This document shows positions 34,728-44,266 of a stretch of 64,000 nt of DNA, piece after piece; position 1 is the stretch's first letter, and each line of letters opens with the position of its first letter. This DNA is from Lasiosphaeria ovina. Lineage: Eukaryota; Ascomycota; Sordariomycetes; Sordariales; Lasiosphaeriaceae. The stretch lies in NCBI GenBank assembly GCA_033439765.1, contig JAULSN010000006.1:2294001-2358000 (forward strand). Direction: 5' to 3'. The translations under genes were made by a program, and so were the position numbers. Under the pieces are notes generated by a model. That model had not been told where the DNA came from and did not search any database. It saw nothing but the letters and a program-made list of their open reading frames with translations.

Positions 34728-37027
34728 GGCAGGAACGGGCGAAGGCGTAAGCAGGGCGCGGTACTTTCGTCGTCAGGAGTTAAATGGTGGCTGCAGGCAT
34801 TGGGCTCGGGTGGGTGTCCAGGGCGTGCCAGGCTCAGATCGATGGCGTGCTGACAGGGAGCAGGCCCTGTTGGAGGGCAAGTGCGAGGGTGTGTTAGAGA
34901 TGGACGGGAGTCGGGGCGGTGAACCGTTTTCCTGCACTCTCAATGCGAGCCAGAGCAGCAGCACCAGGACGGCAGAGGGGCACGCAATGCGCAGCTCCCG
35001 ACTCGCAATAGGGGGGAGGCCACGGCGTCCAAGTGCCGATCCTGGGCGCTGGGCTGGGTATCGAGATATTGGACGGGCGTTCGGAGTATCTTGAATTTCG
35101 CCTCGGGTGAATCGCTCGACAAGCAGCACGGGCGAGATTTAATGAGATTATGATATAATCGCGTAGGTCTAGATTGAGTGCGACAGCCCCTTGGCGCCAG
35201 ATGGGATGTAGCCTGGTGGGGTTTTGCTCGCGATCTGGGGGAGTTTTGCCTCGACAGGCACGCTGGGCAGGCAGGCGTTGGTGCAAGAGACTGGCAGAAT
35301 GGCGAGATCAGAGCGGGTGGAGCTCGAGAGGACCTTTTTTGTTGCTTTGCTCCCAGAATTGCGTTATCGCTCGTCAGCTGGTCCGGGCGCGCGCCTTGCC
35401 CGCACCTTCGGGTGCGGGGAAGTTGCGACTGTTAGCACCTACACGCACGCGCGCATGCAAATCGGAGGCTCAAAGAAAAAGAGTGAAGCTTGTGCAGCAT
35501 CGAACCACTTGACACACGGCGCTGAGCTGGTTCCGGCATAGATTGAATCTTTATTCTTGCGACAGCGTCACCTACTTGCACTTCTACTTTTTCCAGAATC
35601 ACAATAGTGTCTCTAGCTCCCAGAGCAACGGGTCGAATGCACACTCATCTGTAGCCTAACACCTCTCCACCGTCATGTGTTGTTAACGCTAAGCAACCCT
35701 AACAGGAGAGACCCGCCGGGTATAATTGTGGGCCGCAATCGGCTGCATCTGTCACGTGGTCACTTCGATGTCCTGTCCAGGTCCCTGTTCAAGGTTGCGG
35801 GCAGCCATTTGCTGCGTTTTGACCGCCGCCTTCGGAGAGAACTGGTGAGCCGCGCGGTACCGCCCATGAATCACATCTCCCGCCCACGTCCTTCGCATTT
35901 GATGGCGTTTTTCATTTATGAGGCTTTTTTTATTTCATTGACAGAAGACGTTGATTTCACCTTGGTGAGGTTTCTAGGTGACAGATAGGTCGTCCTAAAA
36001 TGTTGGCGTGGGGGTGCCTTTGGGGCTCTTCAAGCCTCATCTTCGCCCGGACGAACTGACCCACACGCTCCTCATCAACCCCACTCCGTCTATCGAGACC
36101 ATGGCGGAGACTCAACCCTACCCAATTTCCAGCTTTCCAAAGTCAATTGCACCTTGCCGCTTCAGTAACGTAGGTACAATGCCTTTCCAAGTGGGGTCCC
36201 AACCACACCTTATGAAGTTCCATCTCGTCTTTCCAGCAAGGTTGCTGCTCCACGATGGTTCAGCGTTTTGAAAGACAGGGGTGAGGCTTGTTCGCCATTT
36301 AAGGGACAATAGCACCCCGCGGCAAGTTGCTTCCCATCAATTGTGCATGTCTAGCTGCATGCGCAAGTTTCCAACATAACGAAATCGGTCCCAAAAACTG
36401 CACATTTCCGTCTGGAGCTCCAATGTTGGCATCGGAGACAGGTCCAGGCTCGGTGTTGTTTTGTCCGGCATATAATTTAGCATTCGCCGCTTTCGTTCAT
36501 TTCCTGAAGGCTGCTTGAAGTTGAGTGACATTCGAGAGACCCCAAACCTTTCCTCCGGTTATCACGCCATCCTCTTGGCAAAGCTGAACCCCCACCACAA
36601 TGGGCACAGGGCAACGGATCTCGCGGATCTCGGGCAAAATGACCCACTCCCCGGCCGGCTCGGGGAATTGGTTCAGCGTTGTCTCAAGGCTCTCGGAGCC
36701 CCGATGCCAGATTCGGCCGCTTTGGAATTGGGGCCACGTCTAATGAGCAGCTGAGCTCGTTATCACCGGCCAAGATCGCCTAATTCAGCCAAACGATCAC
36801 AAAAAGAAGGCAAGGGCAAATATTGACCATTGACCACTGAGCCAAGGTCTCGCGTGATCTCGTTACCACCCCACTCGGCTGGAGAGAAGCAGCGAGAAAT
36901 TAGTCATGACTCAAACGAGGTGACGGCAGATGCATTCACAATCTGTATCACGTTGTTCTAATCCCAGTTTCATTGGTTTGTTTCTGTCTCCTTCTACGGT
37001 GCCGCTGCCTACAACGCCCAATGGACA
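34728..37027. other. Promoter region of sconB and intergenic sequence
   Basis: No gene is supported. A short plus-strand frame beginning MAETQPYPISSFPKS (about 36101) ends at a good-looking GTAGGT donor, but no continuing exon was found. No clear CYS3-type palindrome was spotted by eye near sconB. Confidence 0.4.
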
Positions 37028-38572
37028 TTAGTTGCCAAGAATCGCCGTCGCGTTGGCCATCATAACCGGGTCATTCAGCAGCTCCACCGCGATTTGAGCA
37101 AGTGCTCGGGCAACAATCTCGGTCTGCGTGTAGCTGAAATCGGTACCGGCAAGGTCACGGAAGGGCGGTTCGTGGTTGAACGCGCAGTGGGCTGTGCCAG
37201 GCGGGCAGATGCCAAAATTTGGGTGGAAGACGACACGGTCCGCGCCGATGAGGGCCTTTGTTGTCGGATCCACCACCGCGCCTTGCAGCCACGAGGCGTC
37301 TGTGGACGCCGGTGCAAATGTCGAAATCCCCCAGTTCGTCTGCGAGCCGTAGTCGGGGGTCTTGAGCAGGTCGATGAACACGTCGGGGATGAAGGGCGTC
37401 ACCTCGAGGGCCGGGTACACCGTGTCGGTGCTAATGGACGCGGCCAGGTTCCCAAAGGTCGCCGTGACAACGTCGAGCACCGAGTCCAGGTCGAGCGTGA
37501 AGCGCGAGCGGACGTCGAAGGTGATGTCGAGTGCCGTCGCCGTCGTGTTACCGGGCAGGTAAAACGTGACGCCTTGCTGCGAGGACAGCGCCCGGAACGT
37601 CTCGACGGTCAGCACCAGCGGGCCCTTGGTGCTTTCGGATGCGTGGCCGCCGGGCCCGAAGCTGGTGAGATTGACGCCGCCGTCGCTGTCGAGGGCGGCC
37701 GTGAAGGTGACCCCCGGAAACGTGCTGTCGAGGATCGAGGACACGGTCTGTTGCACAGTCTCTAGCGACGAGCCGTTGATGCCGAGCGAGATCTGCGACT
37801 GCACAACGTTGCATTCAAACATGCCCACGTCCTCGACCGCCACGGCCGTGGACGAAGTGCCGGGCAGCCCGGCCGCGACCCGGTCGCTCACGGCCACGAT
37901 CGCCTCGTACGCGCTGCGCACGACGTCGTTGTGCGAGCCCCCGCGGAAGTCAGCAATCGCGTTGATGCGCGCGTTCATGGGCTGCACGGCGCTGGTGCTT
38001 GTTGGATGTGCCATGAACCATACGTCGACGCCGTCAAACGCGCCGGCCTCCAGCAGCGTGTGCTTGCCGGCCTCGCTCTCTTCGTCCGGCGTCCCCATGA
38101 GGACGATGCGTGCGGGAATCCCGAGGTCGATCACAGCCTGCCTTGCCATGCTTGCCGCCGCCAGGCCGTTCAGCGCGATGTGGTTGTGTCCGCACGCGTG
38201 CCCGATGCCGACGAGCGCGTCGTATTCCGAGAGGAAGCCGATGACGGGCAACGGCGTGTTTGGCGGCCGGGCCGGCACGGTGAACTCGAACTCCAGCCTC
38301 CACGCCGTGGGCATGCCGAACGCGTGGGGCGTGACGACCCATTCTCCCGGGCGCTGAGTGGTGAAATAGTCCACGACGAGGTCGTGGGCGTGGTGCTCGT
38401 CGAGACCAATCTCTGGGTTGTTCCAGATGTCGACTGCGATATCCTTGAGATCCGGGAAGACGTCGGCCGAGATGGCCTTGAGCCGCGTGGCTAGCGTCGA
38501 CACGTTGGCCGCCAGCACATGGCTGGCCAGCCCCGAGGCCAGCAGAATGGACGAGCGTCGATTGAAATGCAT
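37028..38572 (-). CDS. Secreted M20-family metallopeptidase/amidohydrolase
   Basis: A single uninterrupted 514-residue frame. The N-terminus MHFNRRSSILLASGLASHVL followed by A-A is a signal peptide with likely cleavage near residue 21, so the product probably enters the secretory pathway. The core matches the M20D/PM20D2-like group: IWNNPEIGLDEHHAHDLV, FLSEYDAL, the metal-binding GHACGHNH (residues 124-131) and TPDEESEAGK with the catalytic Glu (161-170), then FMAHPTS and a dimerisation region with FRGGSHND. These enzymes hydrolyse N-acyl amino acids or dipeptides with a two-zinc site. Several Asn-X-Ser/Thr sites fit a secreted glycoprotein. The exact substrate cannot be read from sequence. 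Confidence 0.92.
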   Translation of the reverse strand: MHFNRRSSILLASGLASHVLAANVSTLATRLKAISADVFPDLKDIAVDIWNNPEIGLDEHHAHDLVVDYFTTQRPGEWVVTPHAFGMPTAWRLEFEFTVPARPPNTPLPVIGFLSEYDALVGIGHACGHNHIALNGLAAASMARQAVIDLGIPARIVLMGTPDEESEAGKHTLLEAGAFDGVDVWFMAHPTSTSAVQPMNARINAIADFRGGSHNDVVRSAYEAIVAVSDRVAAGLPGTSSTAVAVEDVGMFECNVVQSQISLGINGSSLETVQQTVSSILDSTFPGVTFTAALDSDGGVNLTSFGPGGHASESTKGPLVLTVETFRALSSQQGVTFYLPGNTTATALDITFDVRSRFTLDLDSVLDVVTATFGNLAASISTDTVYPALEVTPFIPDVFIDLLKTPDYGSQTNWGISTFAPASTDASWLQGAVVDPTTKALIGADRVVFHPNFGICPPGTAHCAFNHEPPFRDLAGTDFSYTQTEIVARALAQIAVELLNDPVMMANATAILGN

Positions 38573-39495
38573 CGTGAATTGAAAAGTTGGCTCAGTCCAA
38601 CTTGTTGCTTCCTCTTCCTCGAGACCTCCAAATCAAGATGCAGGAGACATCTCTTATACCTGCTCAACCGGAACTTTCTCGCGGTGTCCCGTCGTTAATA
38701 TCCGCCGATCTTCAACCCATGACCTACCATCGACTCGCAGGTAGGTATCCGGTAAATCCGGATCCCCTTGTCCTTGTCCTTGCGCTCGCACAAGGCCTGG
38801 TTGCGGTGTGTCTAGTGCTTATGTCACGGAGGGGTTTTGCTGAGTTTAGCTGTTGAGTAAACAGCTTTGATTACAGAGTGGACTTTCTAGGGCTCACGTT
38901 TGGAATGGAACTCGTACTTCTTGGGGTGCGATTGTTGTTGAGCAGATTATACTAGGTTATATCCATGTTTCCTCTAAGTGGGTTAAAGATATACGTCTCT
39001 GACTGTATTCTCCCCTGAATATCATTCCCTGGTTCTTCGCTTGCAACTCGGAATTTGATATTCCCGACAAGGCTCTGCGGCGACCGAAGAGCCGGCTCTT
39101 CCGTCATTTCTTGCCCAAGATGGCACGTTCTGCTTATTGTTGCACGGGTCCTTAGTAACAGCAGTAATTCGCCCGACTTGCTGACTGTACCCTGACGACG
39201 ATAATAATTGGCGATGCTAAGATCGATGCCACGGTAGCATCGCATGCAGCCATTGGGAGAGGGGAATACCACGGGGTCCAGGACACGTAAGATACGAGGT
39301 ATTCAGCAGTTCAGCACATCACTTATTAGTTTCGGAGTCAAACAGGTATCAGTATGGGGGAAAACGCAAAGAGAAAAAAAAAAGAATTCAATTTAGGTAT
39401 AGCTCACAGTCTATTCCTTCGCTCAACAGTGAATTACACTGACGTGTGGTTGTAGCTCCCGGTATCAGAGCCATCATCAAACCAGTCATGTGCAT
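38573..39495. other. Intergenic region
   Basis: 5' flank of the M20 gene and 3' flank of the first RING-like gene. No ORF or RNA is supported. Confidence 0.45.
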
Positions 39496-40530
39496 CTACC
39501 ACTGGGAGTCTTCATCATCAAGAGTGATCATCTCGACGGCTTCATCGTCAACGCAATCCTCTTCAGTCATGATGGGGTGGGTGTAGAACGAGCCAGAGCT
39601 CTCCACCGCGAGACCAGTGTCGACCCAGGCCGCGCCCCAGTTAGGGCGCATGGCCTCCTGCACCTGCTGGAGCTGCAGCGCGTTGTTGAAGGCGACGCGG
39701 AGCACATTGAAGGCGCGGTCGCGCGAGTCTCTGACGGCCGACTCGCCCAGCGGCGTCTGCGTCGGCGCCAGCATCGCGTGCTGATTCGCCAGCCTGTACG
39801 GGGCGGGCGAGAAGGTGGGCGAGACCAGAAAGTCCCGGGCGAGGTCGAAGGCGGCGCGCGCGCGGCGCTCGCGGCACGAGTCGCAGGCCATGGGCACCTG
39901 GCCGCCCTCCTCGAGCGTCGGCGGGACGCGCTCGAGCGCGTGCCGCACCGTGTGCGAGACGTCGACCACGGCGGGCGCGACGGCGTGCGGGCAGAGGTCG
40001 CGGCACCGGAAGGCCAGGGACGTGTTGCACACGGGGCACTGCGCGGCCTTGCCGTCCTGGGTGGCGGCGCACTGCTGGTAGAGCTTGTCGAGGCAGCCCT
40101 GCCCCATCATGTGGCCGCACGGCAGCACCGCGGCGGCCTCCTCCCAGCCGCGCACGCACCGCCCGCCGTTGTGCACGTTGTGCATGTTGGGCAGCGCGAG
40201 GGGCTTCTTGCACAGCAGGCACGCGGGCACGTCGGGCAGCGCGGCGCCGGGCTCGTGCGACAGGGGCCGCTTCAGCAGCGGCCAGAAGGCCACGTCGGTG
40301 CTTCTCCTCTCGTGCGGCACTGCGAAGTCGGTCGCGAGGGGTGAGAGGTCGAGGAAGGTTTGCTGCTCGAACTCTGGGGTGATGTTAGTAGTCAGATCCG
40401 GGGAGGGTTCAGAGGGGAAATCGTCTGCCCAATCGATTGTATTATGGTGGCTTGTAGGGAATGCTTGATGCCAACCCTGGTTGGCCTCATCGTCAGTAAA
40501 ATCTTCATTGCCGGAATAGTTGGGTGCCAT
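39496..40530 (-). CDS. RING-like zinc-finger protein, 344 aa (pair member 1)
   Basis: A single-exon frame. The N-terminal 95 residues are acidic and disordered. A RING-like finger follows: CLLC (104-107), LPCGHMMGQGC (138-146), then CPVC at 165-168. Next come SLAFRCRDLCPH, a Pro-Pro block and EEGGQVPMACDSCRERRA, a third cysteine pair. This order is repeated in the gene at 42687. RING fingers of this kind usually serve E3 ubiquitin ligases, but the spacing between the first two cysteine pairs is unusually long (30 residues), so activity is an inference. The C-terminus is acidic (LDDEDSQW). Confidence 0.82.
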   Translation of the reverse strand: MAPNYSGNEDFTDDEANQGWHQAFPTSHHNTIDWADDFPSEPSPDLTTNITPEFEQQTFLDLSPLATDFAVPHERRSTDVAFWPLLKRPLSHEPGAALPDVPACLLCKKPLALPNMHNVHNGGRCVRGWEEAAAVLPCGHMMGQGCLDKLYQQCAATQDGKAAQCPVCNTSLAFRCRDLCPHAVAPAVVDVSHTVRHALERVPPTLEEGGQVPMACDSCRERRARAAFDLARDFLVSPTFSPAPYRLANQHAMLAPTQTPLGESAVRDSRDRAFNVLRVAFNNALQLQQVQEAMRPNWGAAWVDTGLAVESSGSFYTHPIMTEEDCVDDEAVEMITLDDEDSQW

Positions 40531-41604
40531 GGTGTTATACTTTGAATCAATGGCCGCAACTAAACGGTTTCACCTTTCTTCCTGTGTACTATGTTTTTTT
40601 TTGGTTAGAATGGGAGCAGATGCAGAGTGTGTAGAAGAAGGATACAATGAGACTTCAATCGATGCGCACTCTGCTGCTTGAGTTATCTCTCTCGAACTCG
40701 TTTGCATTCATGTATTTATACAACTAGTTATTTCCAATCCTGTGGGCGAAATACCAGCACCCTTGTCTGAGCACACCATTGTCAGCACCTGCTGCACGGT
40801 TGACAACACCATTGTCTAGAAATCCGAGAAAGGCCGCTCGTGGAAAACATAGGGTTTTGTGGTATGATATGCGAGACAAAGCACGGCTGGATTTGATCGC
40901 CTTTGTCAATCTCCTCGATTAGATGTGCAGTATCATTAACAAAAGCTTCAGCTCGTCTTCATCTTAGATACCAAGCCCAAAGTATCAATTAGACGAAAGA
41001 AAGAAAAGGAAAGTTGGAAGGGCTTGTCATTATTTATGTACATTATCATCGAGGAAAATATCTCTTTGTTCCACGTACTCGGAGAGGTAAAACAGCATCG
41101 AAAGCTGGTGATTCCACACCGCTAATGCGAGTTCAAAACGAAACTTACCCAATTAGGTCGACTAGTGACGGCTACATTCACTCAACTCTCACGCAAACTA
41201 ACACTGGAACCACTTTGAGTCGTTGTTAACTCTCATTGTCTGGTCCACATTATCATAGGTTCCGTTGCCACTGACTCTCAATCGCTTGGTTCCACGTCTT
41301 CAGTCTAACTTCAGTTATCTTCCCAGAGGGTTCAACATAACCACACTTACAACCAAATCCCGGCCCCCCTGAAGTGTCGTCCAAACTAACGAGGCCAGAC
41401 TGCTTACGATGGTATAGTAAGTTCGCAAAAACCCCATCGCTGTTGACCCTCGTTCTGTGGCCAATCTCTGGGGCTCGCGACGGTACCCGGCCAGCTTTTA
41501 AGAGCCGTAGTGTTCTCCCATCAACTGCCAAACGGGTGTATCCACCCGGTTTGTCTGCTCCGGTCGTCGTGCCGGGCGATCTGAGGTTGTGTCAAGGACG
41601 TCTT
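40531..41604. other. Intergenic region with a doubtful ORF
   Basis: Mostly AT-rich sequence. A 92-codon minus-strand frame (41253-41531), with GVFANLLYHRKQSGLVSLDD and a CKCGYVEPSG segment, follows the hypothetical gene at 41605. It could be a further exon or a remnant of it, but no splice pair was obvious. Confidence 0.3.
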
Positions 41605-41988
41605 TCAGAAATGCCACTCATCTGCAATCTTCAAAGTCCCTCGCATGCTTTGATCAAGGCTTACTGCTTGGCGCCTGATCCAGTGCTGGGGCCTGGCTTC
41701 CGCGCCGCTGTGCGACGCTGGCTTGTTGGTGTCGGAACGGTGAGGCGAAACGCCGCCCGTCATGCTCGGATGGTGCTCGGGCGTGGGCCATGTGGTCGGG
41801 AGCGCATCTGTTCGCTTGTCGGAGACGGCTGCAGGTGGAGTAACGATGCCGAAATCAGCGCCCGCGACAAGACTGTGCTGGGCCGGAAGAGAGGAAGATA
41901 AACTTGGAATCGGGAGAAGCTCATGCTCGGCATCAATGTTCGTTGCCCGTTCGAATCCTTTCTTCATAGTCTCCTTGATCTTCTCCAT
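41605..41988 (-). CDS. Hypothetical 127-aa protein
   Basis: I chose the ATG at 41988 (MEKIKETMKKGFERATNIDAE), a plausible charged helix, over an upstream ATG that would add a hydrophobic leader from what looks like 5' untranslated sequence. The rest is Pro/Ser/His-rich and disordered, ending SMRGTLKIADEWHF. No domain is recognised. It lies between the two RING-like genes. Confidence 0.42.
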   Translation of the reverse strand: MEKIKETMKKGFERATNIDAEHELLPIPSLSSSLPAQHSLVAGADFGIVTPPAAVSDKRTDALPTTWPTPEHHPSMTGGVSPHRSDTNKPASHSGAEARPQHWIRRQAVSLDQSMRGTLKIADEWHF

Positions 41989-42303
41989 CGTAAATAAATC
42001 CTCTCGGGAGTCTCGAGTTGCTTCGGCAGTGTAATAGACAACTGTAGAATGGAAAGGTGAACTTGTCGGAGGTGTATATGACAGGATCAAAAGAAACAAA
42101 GAGGAAAAATTCAAGAAGCCCAAGCTGTTCTGATGTGATTGCTGAGGGAGGTAATAGCTATTTGAATCCCCATTTTGGAATCCTAGAGATCTATTTCTTC
42201 TCTCGAAATACCTATTAAAGACCCTTTCTAGCCAGTTAATTTGCTATTTTCTTTTCCTTCGTAAGTACCACGCCAATAAACATTACGCAAGCACAATAAT
42301 CTA

Positions 42304-42364
42304 GAGCTTTGATCTGGGTAAGGGGGTACGCCGGTTTTTGGATGGGGTACCCAGATCAAAGCTC
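42304..42364. mobile_element. 61-bp hAT-type miniature inverted-repeat element
   Basis: A perfect 17-base inverted repeat (GAGCTTTGATCTGGGTA at 42304-42320, its reverse complement at 42348-42364) encloses 27 bases. The sequence ATAATCTA directly abuts both ends (42296-42303 and 42365-42372), an exact 8-base direct repeat. Eight-base target duplications are the hallmark of hAT transposons. The element has no coding capacity. It lies about 320 bases upstream of the start of the second RING-like gene. Confidence 0.72.
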
Positions 42365-42686
42365 ATAATCTAGGCAGACAAGTCAAATCTCAGCGGAGGA
42401 AAGAGCTTCCCAGAGATGGCTTCAAGTTCGGCGGCGACCAAAGCAGATTACCCTTTCCAACTCACACTAGTCTCCTAGTTCTTTCCGCTTTCAACAACCT
42501 CGACCACACTAGCAATACCTTCCACACATTATGGAGCTGCGTCCACAAACCACGACCAAGGCATTCGACTCTCCCTGCCCCGTCTTCAAATTGCCCGGGG
42601 CGAACGCAGCCAATCCTCACCTACAACCGACTCTCCCTCTATACCGACATCGAGGCAGCGCTATTCACGTTATCATTTAATCTCCA

Positions 42687-43676
42687 ATGGATTCCACGCC
42701 ACCCGAGCCTGTGGCCATTCCCGATGATTCAACAATCTCGGATGATCCACCCACATCTGGCAACAACCCAAGCCCTCCGTCATCTGAAGCTGTGGGCGTA
42801 TTAGCCAGCAGCAGTTCTGAGCCCAACGCGGCCGTGCCACCCATAAACTCGCGGGACGACGACGTCGAGGAGGGAGAGAGTGCTGTAATAAGAACCTCAA
42901 GAAAGAGAACCCTCTCGCACACGGGGCTCGACCGAGAGGACACGCACTGCTACACCATCATCCGCCAATATCTACAAACGCGTTCCGACACCGCACCTCG
43001 GCCGATATGCCCGGTATGCTACGACGAGCTGTACGTGTATGGCTTGCCGGAGCTGGAAGTGCCAATGGGAGAGCCGAAACACGCCTATGTGTTACCATGC
43101 TCGCACATGTTCTGCCTGGAGTGCCTGACTAGCTGTCTGCGAAGTCAAGGTATGATGACGGACGAGCCGGCTATTTCCCTTCAAATACCCCAGACACCAC
43201 CGAGAGTGGTGTTTGCACCTTTCGAAAGGCCGGCCACAGACCTAGGCCCAGAACAACAGCAAGGCTCGTATTGCTGCCCATTTTGCCGGTTCTCCTTGAA
43301 GTTTTCCCGTTGTCGGCACTATGTATCGCCGACAGCTGCGCCCACGAAACCAGGCCAGAGTCCCGCTCGCGTGCCGCTGACGACCAGAATCGAGGGCGGC
43401 CAGGTTCCCAGACGGTGCGATAACTGCGAATGGGACAAGGCGCTTCCCACGTTCCTTCATTCCCTTTGGACGTTACTCGTATATTTTCTGGATCCGCATG
43501 ACGAGTCACCAATATCTGACAATGATGATACCACCAGTAGCCAGGAGCGTGTTACCGGTACGTATTTAGCTGTTTGGAAGACAATTTTGTGTTCTTGGGC
43601 CAGGTCTTTGGTCGAACGGTCGTCTTGGGGGAAATGCGTGAATCCTACCCTATGGATCCATCGGGGTGTGATCTGA
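42687..43676 (+). CDS. RING-like zinc-finger protein, about 329 aa (pair member 2)
   Basis: The N-terminal 70 residues are Ser/Pro/Asp-rich, then RTSRKR, a possible nuclear signal. The finger runs CPVC (108-111), LPCSHMFCLECL (137-147), then CPFC, SLKFSRCRHYV and IEGGQVPRRCDNCEW. This reproduces the order of the gene at 39496, with the central Cys-x-His at residues 138-140 in both. A GTACGT sequence near 43559 could be a splice donor. If it is used, the last 40 residues (from about TGTYLAVWK) would be replaced by a downstream exon, so the C-terminus is uncertain. Probable E3-ligase-like role, by family inference only. Confidence 0.78.
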   Translation: MDSTPPEPVAIPDDSTISDDPPTSGNNPSPPSSEAVGVLASSSSEPNAAVPPINSRDDDVEEGESAVIRTSRKRTLSHTGLDREDTHCYTIIRQYLQTRSDTAPRPICPVCYDELYVYGLPELEVPMGEPKHAYVLPCSHMFCLECLTSCLRSQGMMTDEPAISLQIPQTPPRVVFAPFERPATDLGPEQQQGSYCCPFCRFSLKFSRCRHYVSPTAAPTKPGQSPARVPLTTRIEGGQVPRRCDNCEWDKALPTFLHSLWTLLVYFLDPHDESPISDNDDTTSSQERVTGTYLAVWKTILCSWARSLVERSSWGKCVNPTLWIHRGVI

Positions 43677-44266
43677 CGAAACATGCATGAGGGTGTTGAT
43701 ATTGGATGATGCCAATTCGACATCCAGGAAAGTCGTGCCCGGGATGCTGGAGGACAAGACATACAGTCAACACGCAGGTAGATGCACAGCGGTATGGTTA
43801 ACCAATATAGATATACCACGCACGAGTTGTGGATTTTGCTCTGGAGGGCGAGGCAGAGATCAGGCCTGGAGCGGACAAAAGCAAGTAGCAGGTATCTTAA
43901 CTCGAGATGCGTCGAGACAAGAAGCTCGTTCACTGACAAATGCAAAACCGCGTGAACCGGGTCGAAAGGTGACGTCCTTGACAATGAACCATGACCGGGG
44001 CTGGAACAGGAACATGACCTGCCGCGTCTGCGACAGCAAAATATTGTGGGGGTTTACACAACATGGGCAATCCTCATATGACATAGTATAGTATTACCAG
44101 TCTCCTATTGACAAGGTGAGTGTCAGGGCATGGCTAAAAGAACAAACTACCCACGGTGACGGAAGGTTTAATTACGGCTAACTACCAGAACAGCAACCTC
44201 GTGAGCAGGGGCTTCAACAGGTTCGCGTATGGCAGAGTGTGGCCTCTGGGCGGCTGTTGGGGTTCT
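43677..44266. other. Short intergenic region, convergent genes
   Basis: 3' flanks of the RING-like gene (plus) and the coiled-coil gene (minus). A possible terminal exon of the RING-like gene could lie here. Nothing else is seen. Confidence 0.35.

Noticed and set aside
36101..36175. Possible first exon MAETQPYPISSFPKS... ending at GTAGGT
   Set aside because: No downstream exon continues it; the following frames have no domain.
39490..40344. 284-codon plus-strand frame
   Set aside because: Antisense shadow of the GC-rich RING-like gene; Arg/Ala/Gly-rich with no domain.
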